From positions 1,922,001 through 1,986,000 of the forward strand of contig NZ_CP051006.1 of NCBI RefSeq assembly GCF_014673495.1: a stretch of DNA of 64,000 nt, read 5' to 3'. This document shows, piece by piece, positions 59,142 through 64,000 of the stretch. Under the pieces are notes generated by a model that was not told the origin of the DNA, ran no database searches, and saw only the letters and a program-made list of their open reading frames with translations. The position numbers and the translations under genes are program-made. The stretch's first letter is position 1. Each line of letters opens with the position of its first letter. Source of the stretch: Streptomyces griseofuscus (GTDB taxonomy: Bacteria > Actinomycetota > Actinomycetes > Streptomycetales > Streptomycetaceae).

Positions 59142-60620
59142 ATGTCCGTAGTCGCCCATCCCACCGACGAGCCGAACCCGGGACGCCCCGGCGCTCCGGC
59201 ACCGGAACCGCCACCGGTCCGCCCGGGTGTCTTCGAGAACGGGAGCTGGCGGCACGGCGAACTGCTCCACGAGGTACGGAGCCCCTACGACGGCCGGCTC
59301 GTGGCCACCGTCAGCCATGCCTCGGCGCGCGAGGTGCCGCGCGGGCGGGGACCCGTACGGGCTCTGGCCGCCGCCGATCGCGCCCGCGTGCTGCGCGACT
59401 GCGCCGAGGGGTTCGAGGCCCGCAGGGCGGAGATGGCCGCGGCCGTCTCCGCCGAGATCGGCATGCCGGTGACGGACGCGGAGAAGGAGGTCGACCGCGC
59501 GGTCCGCTGGCTCCAGCTGGCGGCGGAGGCGGTGCACCACCTCGACGGCACCTCGACCCGGCTGTCCGGGCCCGGGGGCGACCGGCTGGCCGTGACCACG
59601 CCGCAGCCGTACCGCCGGGTCCTGGCGATCACGCCGTACAACCGCCCGCTGGCCCAGCTGATCGTGAAGGTGGCCCCGGCGATGCTGGCGGGCGCGCCGA
59701 TCACCCTCAAGCCGTCCGAACGGGCCGGTGCGAGCGCGGCGCTGGCCGTCGAGATCCTGCTCGACTGCGGCTATCCGCCCGAGTACCTCTCGCTGTGGAC
59801 CGGCGGTCCGGACGTCGCCCGGGCGCTGCTCGCGGATCCCGCGACGGACTTCGTGGCGTTCACCGGCGGCACGCGCGGCGCCAACGCCGTCGCCGCGACG
59901 GCCGGACCGCGGCCCGGCTGCTACGAGTTGGGCGATGTGGGCGCCCTGGTGGTGTGCGCCGACGCCGATCTGCCGGCCGCCGCCCGCGCGGCCGCCCAGG
60001 GCGCGTTCGGCAACGCGGGCCAGTCCTGCCGGGGGGTCAAGCGCATCCTGGCCGCGCACGAGGTGGCCGAGGAATTCGCCGGGCTGCTGGTCGAGGAGAG
60101 CGCGGCCTGGCGGGTGGGCGACCCCGCCGAGCGCGACACCCGGATCGGCACGCTCATCGACGCGGACGCGGTGGCCCGGGTGCGCTCGGCGGTGGAGGCC
60201 GCGGTCCGCGGCGGCGCCGAGGTCATGACGGGCGGCGAGTACCGGGGCGCCCAGTGCTGGCCCACCGTCCTCAACAAGGTCGATCCGGGAGCCCGGTTGG
60301 TGACCGAGGAGTTCCTCGCGCCGCTGGCCCCCGTGATCGCCCTGACGGACCGCGCGCTGGACGACCTCCCCGACAGCTACCCAGGCGGCCTCCAGGTCGG
60401 TGTCTTCACCCGCGACCTGGACCGTGCCATGAACCTCGCCCAGCGGCTGCCGGTCGGCACGGTCGTCCTCAACGACGGCCCGCAGTACGACCATCCGCTG
60501 GCCCCCTTCGGCGGAGTGGGGCACAGCGGCCATGGCCGGGAGGGCGTGCTGTCGTCGGCGCGCAACATGTGCTTCGCCAAGACGATCGTGTTCCCCGCCC
60601 CGACCGAAGGACCTCGATGA
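59142..60620 (+). CDS. aldehyde dehydrogenase family protein
   Basis: 492 aa, full-length NAD(P)-dependent ALDH. PYNRPLAQLIVKVAPAMLAG and TLKPSERAGASA (coenzyme site), FTGGTRGANAV, the general-base region YELGDVGALVV, and catalytic Cys in GNAGQSCRGVKRI. The C-terminal NDGPQYDHPLAPFGGVGHSG fits phosphonoacetaldehyde/glyceraldehyde-type ALDHs. About 35 N-terminal residues are Pro-rich extra sequence. Substrate unknown; the panB neighbour suggests a pantoate-related or C2-C5 hydroxyaldehyde. Overlaps the ADH start by ATGA. Confidence 0.92.
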   Translation: MSVVAHPTDEPNPGRPGAPAPEPPPVRPGVFENGSWRHGELLHEVRSPYDGRLVATVSHASAREVPRGRGPVRALAAADRARVLRDCAEGFEARRAEMAAAVSAEIGMPVTDAEKEVDRAVRWLQLAAEAVHHLDGTSTRLSGPGGDRLAVTTPQPYRRVLAITPYNRPLAQLIVKVAPAMLAGAPITLKPSERAGASAALAVEILLDCGYPPEYLSLWTGGPDVARALLADPATDFVAFTGGTRGANAVAATAGPRPGCYELGDVGALVVCADADLPAAARAAAQGAFGNAGQSCRGVKRILAAHEVAEEFAGLLVEESAAWRVGDPAERDTRIGTLIDADAVARVRSAVEAAVRGGAEVMTGGEYRGAQCWPTVLNKVDPGARLVTEEFLAPLAPVIALTDRALDDLPDSYPGGLQVGVFTRDLDRAMNLAQRLPVGTVVLNDGPQYDHPLAPFGGVGHSGHGREGVLSSARNMCFAKTIVFPAPTEGPR

Positions 60621-61684
60621 CCACCGGTGTCACCATCAATCTGCGCGCCGACGGCGGTCTGGAGCGGCGCGAGCACCCCCTGCTGCCGCCGCGTCCCGGC
60701 GGGGCGCTGCTCGCCGTCGAGCGGGCGAACGTCTGCGGCAGCGACGTCCATCTGTGGCGCGGCGGACATCCGACGCTGCACGACTGCGTGCTCGGACACG
60801 AGTTCGTTGGCCGGGTCGTGGACACCGGGGGCGGGCCGCTGTACGACGCGCGGGGCGAGCGGCTGGCCGAGGGCGACCGGCTCGTCTGCTCGTACTTCCG
60901 GGTGTGCGGCAGCTGCGCGATGTGCCGGATCGGCCGCATGAACCTCTGCGAAGCGGCCTACGCCTCCTGGGGCCGCTCCAGCCTCGAACAGCCGCATTTC
61001 CGGGGCGCGTTCGCGAGTCACTACCACCTGCACCCGGAACAGTTCACGGTCAAGGTGCCCGAGGAGCTGCCCAGTTCGCTCGCGGCCCTCGCCAACTGCG
61101 CGCTGGCGCAGGGACTGGCGGTCGTGGACCGGATCCGCGCGGATGTGCTGGCGGGTCCGTGCCTGGTGATCGGGGCCGGCGCGCTCGGTCTGTCGGTGGT
61201 CGCGGGCGCGCCGAAGGATACGTCCTGGGACGTGTACGACCGGATCGCCGGGCGGTGTGCGAACGCCGGGCTGTTCCCGAACGCCCGGACGCTGGACGCG
61301 CTGCCCCCGGCGGGCGGGACGCTCGACGGGAACTACGACGTCGTGGTGGTCGCGGCCGGCACACCGGAGGCGTTCGAGACCGCCCTGGAGCAGGTGCGGC
61401 CGGGCGGCCAGATCGTGATGATGGGCATCATCAACACCCGGGACACCGATGTCGTCGCCATCCGCCCCGGGGTGCTGACCCGCAAGGGCGTCACCGTCTC
61501 CAGCGCCATCCGCTACGGCGTCCCCCAGCTGACGGCCGCCGTCGATCTGCTCCGCGGTGACACCCCGCTGCGGCGGCTGCCGCTCGCGGAGTTCACGCTG
61601 GACGCGGTCACCGAAGCGCTGGCCGCCGCCGAGCGCTGCGACAGCGGCCGTGTCAGCCTCGTACCGAACGGGGAACTCCATTGA
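60617..61684 (+). CDS. zinc-binding medium-chain alcohol dehydrogenase
   Basis: 355 aa MDR enzyme. Catalytic zinc ligands in ANVCGSDVHLW and LGHEFVGRV; the four structural-zinc cysteines in CGSCAMCRIGRMNLC; coenzyme motif VIGAGALGLSVVAGAP followed by a slightly shortened beta2 region (DVYDRIAGRCANAG). Such enzymes oxidise alcohols or reduce ketones. It resembles the PhpC-like dehydrogenases of phosphonate pathways in its N-terminal half, but that is only a motif impression. ATG 60617 overlaps the ALDH stop and its own stop overlaps the next ATG (TGATG). Confidence 0.92.
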   Translation: MTTGVTINLRADGGLERREHPLLPPRPGGALLAVERANVCGSDVHLWRGGHPTLHDCVLGHEFVGRVVDTGGGPLYDARGERLAEGDRLVCSYFRVCGSCAMCRIGRMNLCEAAYASWGRSSLEQPHFRGAFASHYHLHPEQFTVKVPEELPSSLAALANCALAQGLAVVDRIRADVLAGPCLVIGAGALGLSVVAGAPKDTSWDVYDRIAGRCANAGLFPNARTLDALPPAGGTLDGNYDVVVVAAGTPEAFETALEQVRPGGQIVMMGIINTRDTDVVAIRPGVLTRKGVTVSSAIRYGVPQLTAAVDLLRGDTPLRRLPLAEFTLDAVTEALAAAERCDSGRVSLVPNGELH

Positions 61685-62817
61685 TGCGCACGGCACTTGA
61701 GGCCCTGGCCCGGGACTGCGGGGACGCGCTGACCGCCGAGCTGGAGGCCGGCCGGATCGGGGGCGGCGCGGCCTGTCTGCGCGATGTCGCCGCCGGTGAG
61801 CAGCACACGGTGTTCGTGGGCCGCAACGCCCCGGCCGGGCCACCGGTGTCCCTGGACAGCGTCGTGCGCCTGTACTCGATGACCAAGGTGATGCTCGCGA
61901 CGCTCACCCTCCGTCTGATCGACGCGGGCCGGCTCCCCGGGCTCGACATGCGGGTCGCGGAACTCGCCGCCGGGCTCGACGGCGTCCGGGTGCCGGCCGC
62001 CATGACCCTGCGGCAACTGCTGACCATGTCCTCCGGCCTCGCCGGCTCGAAGGAGCACGAACGGATGCAGCGGGTGTACCGGGCGGCGGGTGTTCTGCCG
62101 TACGACTACACCGAACGCGGGTACGCCACCGACGAGACCGACTTCCTGCGGCGGATATTCGGCTGCGAACCGTCCGCCGCGCCCGGTACCCAGTGGGAGT
62201 ACGGCCGCTCGGCGGACGTCGCCGGACTGCTGCTCCAGCACCACCTCGGCACACCGCTGGACGCCCTGTTCCGCACCTGTGTCTTCGAGCCGCTCGGGAT
62301 GACGTCGAGCGGGTTCTTCCTGCCGCCGGGCCTGCCGCCGGACGTGGTGCTCCAGCCGCCGTTCGATCCGCCGACCGGTGAGGCGCTGGCCGATGTGCGG
62401 CGCACGAGCGGATTCCGGTCCGCGGGCAGCGGGGGCCTGGCGAGCCTGCGGGACTATCTGGCCTTCCTCCAGGCAGTGTTCTTCCCCGCACCGGATTCCG
62501 GCTTCCTCAGCGCGTCCGCGCGCGCGGAACTGCTGACGGACCAGATATCCGGGCTGCACGACACCGGGCCCGACTACATTCCCGGGCCCGGCTGGGGATT
62601 CGGGCTGAATTTCAAGATCTCGCCCCGAAACTGCGGACCCGGCAACGCCCGCCGCGTCGCCTGGCTCGGCCGGGCGGGCACCAGTTTCCTCGTCGATCTG
62701 GAGAAAGAGTTGATCCTGCTGTTCGCCGCGCCCTCCTACGGTCAGACCAGAATCCTCCAGGCGAAATTCACGGAACTCGCCGACCGGCGGCTGCCGCAGG
62801 TGGCGAGCGCCCGATGA
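61684..62817 (+). CDS. serine beta-lactamase-like hydrolase (class C / esterase type)
   Basis: 377 aa, cytoplasmic (no signal peptide). SxxK catalytic motif in LYSMTKVML (~residue 60); the Tyr motif appears as QWEYGRSADV (Tyr-Gly-Arg-Ser instead of YSN); the third motif as WLGRAGTSF. This pattern is common in beta-lactamase-fold esterases, transesterases and acyltransferases that are not antibiotic-resistance enzymes. In a biosynthetic operon it probably does acyl transfer or ester/amide hydrolysis. The start is ATG 61684 overlapping the ADH stop; an in-frame TTG one codon earlier is unlikely. Overlaps the next gene by ATGA. Confidence 0.9.
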   Translation: MRTALEALARDCGDALTAELEAGRIGGGAACLRDVAAGEQHTVFVGRNAPAGPPVSLDSVVRLYSMTKVMLATLTLRLIDAGRLPGLDMRVAELAAGLDGVRVPAAMTLRQLLTMSSGLAGSKEHERMQRVYRAAGVLPYDYTERGYATDETDFLRRIFGCEPSAAPGTQWEYGRSADVAGLLLQHHLGTPLDALFRTCVFEPLGMTSSGFFLPPGLPPDVVLQPPFDPPTGEALADVRRTSGFRSAGSGGLASLRDYLAFLQAVFFPAPDSGFLSASARAELLTDQISGLHDTGPDYIPGPGWGFGLNFKISPRNCGPGNARRVAWLGRAGTSFLVDLEKELILLFAAPSYGQTRILQAKFTELADRRLPQVASAR

Positions 62818-63431
62818 CCACACCCCCCATCGTCGCGTTCATCGGTCTGGACGGCGCCGGAAAGAGCACCCAGATCGAGATGCTGAAGGCCGCCTACGAG
62901 GCCCGCGGTCTGTCGGTGTTCGTGCATCCCAACCCGAGCCTCCAGGGGCTGTCGGCCCGGCTGGACGAGGTCGCCGTGGAGCACGGGTACGACGACCGGT
63001 TCGCGATGCTCGGACCCGACACGCACAAGATCATGACGGCGGCCGTGAAGTGGATGGCGATGTCCTCGCTGGGCACCGCGCCCGAGGGCACCGATCTGAT
63101 CATCGCGGACCGGTACGCGTACTGCCAGATCGCCGCCGCCGACGCGCTGGGCGCGAGCAACCGCTGGCTGATCGAGGGCCTGTTCCGGGGGCTGCCCGAG
63201 CCGACGCTCACCCTGTTCATGGACCTCGACCCGGCGCTGTCCGTGGCCCGGGTCAAGGCGCGGGACCCGCAGGAGTGGATCGACCACGGCTTCCTCACCC
63301 GGATGCGGGCCGCGTACGCCGCGCTCCCGCAGGCGTCGGCGTGGACGTGGATCGACGCGGACGCGACGTTCGAGGAGGTGCACCGGCGCGTGCTCGCGGC
63401 GGTCGAGGCGAAGCTGGGGGAGGCGCGATGA
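62814..63431 (+). CDS. thymidylate kinase-like P-loop kinase
   Basis: 205 aa. VAFIGLDGAGKSTQIEML is a thymidylate-kinase-type P loop, DRYAYCQIAAADALG contains the DR(Y/F) motif near residue 100, and TLFMDLDPALSVARVKARD is the base/Walker B strand. As the fifth member of an operon with pantoate genes it may phosphorylate a small-molecule intermediate rather than dTMP; this is inference, as the core is typical of Tmk. ATG 62814 overlaps the previous stop; the stop overlaps panC. Confidence 0.88.
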   Translation: MTTPPIVAFIGLDGAGKSTQIEMLKAAYEARGLSVFVHPNPSLQGLSARLDEVAVEHGYDDRFAMLGPDTHKIMTAAVKWMAMSSLGTAPEGTDLIIADRYAYCQIAAADALGASNRWLIEGLFRGLPEPTLTLFMDLDPALSVARVKARDPQEWIDHGFLTRMRAAYAALPQASAWTWIDADATFEEVHRRVLAAVEAKLGEAR

Positions 63432-64000
63432 AGGTCGTCACCACGGCCCGGGAACTGGCCGCCGAGTGGGAGGCCGGGCGCCGCGCGGGCGCCGTCATCG
63501 GCTATGTGCCCACCATGGGAGCGCTGCACGAGGGACATCTGAGCCTGGTCGACCTGGCCCGCGCGGAGTGCGACCTGGTCATCTGTAGCATCTTCGTCAA
63601 CCCGCTCCAGTTCGGCCCGGACGAGGACTTCGAGTCGTATCCGCGGCCCGTGGAACGCGACCTCGAACTCCTGACGGCCCGGGGCACCGATGTCGCGTTC
63701 CTGCCGAGCTGGACGGAGATCTTCCCCGGCGGCGAGCGGGTGCTCGACGACTTCGGCACCCATGTCTCGGTGCCCCGGCTGAGCCACCAGCTGTGCGGAC
63801 GCTCGCGCGCGGGCCACTTCGACGGCATGGTCACCGAGAGCCTGCTCTTCCTGAACCTGGTACGGCCCGACCGTACGTACTGGGGCGAGAAGGACTTCCA
63901 GCAGCTGCGGATCATCGAGACGCTGGTCGCCGACATGCGGCTGCCGGTGACCGTGGTCCGGGGCGCCACCCGGCGCGAGCCCGACGGCCTCGCGATGTCC
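63428..64000 (+). CDS. panC: pantothenate synthetase, N-terminal part (runs off the window)
   Basis: 191 codons are visible. The protein opens MKVVTTARELAAEWEAGRRA and has the nucleotide-binding HIGH-type motif in GYVPTMGALHEGHLSLVD, then SIFVNPLQFGPDEDFESYPR, SVPRLSHQLCGRSRAGHFDG, RPDRTYWGEKDFQQL and RREPDGLAMS where the window ends. PanC joins pantoate to beta-alanine using ATP. All visible catalytic motifs are intact. ATGA overlap with the kinase puts it firmly in the panB operon. The missing C-terminal third lies beyond 64000. Confidence 0.93.
   Translation, partial: MKVVTTARELAAEWEAGRRAGAVIGYVPTMGALHEGHLSLVDLARAECDLVICSIFVNPLQFGPDEDFESYPRPVERDLELLTARGTDVAFLPSWTEIFPGGERVLDDFGTHVSVPRLSHQLCGRSRAGHFDGMVTESLLFLNLVRPDRTYWGEKDFQQLRIIETLVADMRLPVTVVRGATRREPDGLAMS

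Overview
The window is high-GC actinobacterial DNA and almost certainly comes from a Streptomyces chromosome. Indicators are strong G/C bias at third codon positions, frequent GTG starts, ATGA/GTGA-coupled operons, an AfsR-type SARP regulator carrying a rare TTA codon, and an allantoinase/IclR/malate synthase neighbourhood of the kind known from Streptomyces. Starts, domains and motifs were read by eye from the sequence; no database search was run.

Layout: (1) 1-7000, primary metabolism: allantoinase (allB) divergent from an IclR regulator (allR), an HD phosphohydrolase, a DUF5955-type protein, a MobA-like nucleotidyltransferase, malate synthase (aceB) and a HipA-like protein. A shared 15-bp operator-like sequence precedes both allR and aceB. 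(2) About 7000-34100, minus strand, the core of a nonribosomal peptide gene cluster. From upstream to downstream it encodes glutamate (methylaspartate) mutase S and E, a class II aaRS/asparagine-synthetase-like protein, an FMN glutamate-synthase-like protein, and two NRPSs (A-T-C-A-T-C-A-T and C-A-T-C-A-T-TE, five modules). These are followed by a 2,3-diaminobutyrate-type cassette (GHMP kinase, PLP beta-replacement enzyme, ATP-grasp ligase, ArgH-like lyase), an MFS exporter and a phosphopantetheinyl transferase. (3) 34350-41260, regulators and accessories: an HTH/NB-ARC regulator, an ornithine carbamoyltransferase homologue with an altered substrate motif, MbtH, a SARP regulator and two small hypothetical genes. 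(4) 41456-47341, a plus-strand operon: prephenate-dehydratase/BacA-like protein, ornithine-cyclodeaminase-like reductase, PhzF-like isomerase, DUF1330, PaaK-like ligase, class IV aminotransferase, Dabb protein and a small hypothetical. It looks like a route to a non-aromatic or otherwise unusual amino acid. (5) 47700-58000, mixed conserved genes: CAP-domain protein, a divergent pair of IucA/IucC siderophore synthetases, a VWA lipoprotein-like pair, an HxlR regulator divergent from an alanine-type aminotransferase, and a second MFS exporter. (6) 58169-64000 (runs off the edge), a tightly coupled operon panB - aldehyde dehydrogenase - zinc alcohol dehydrogenase - serine beta-lactamase-like hydrolase - thymidylate-kinase-like - panC.

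How it may work together (inference): the glutamate mutase would supply 3-methylaspartate, which the AsnA-like and FMN proteins could modify. The Dab cassette would supply 2,3-diaminobutyrate or a derivative, possibly carbamoylated by the OTC homologue. MbtH and the PPTase would support the NRPSs. The five-module assembly line has two pairs of near-identical adenylation domains (1=2, 4=5), implying an X-X-Y-Z-Z backbone released by the terminal thioesterase. I do not recognise the product. The combination of dab, glm and a bacilysin-like amino acid operon around a short NRPS is the most interesting feature of the window. The panB/panC operon at the right edge looks like a second, separate specialised pathway.
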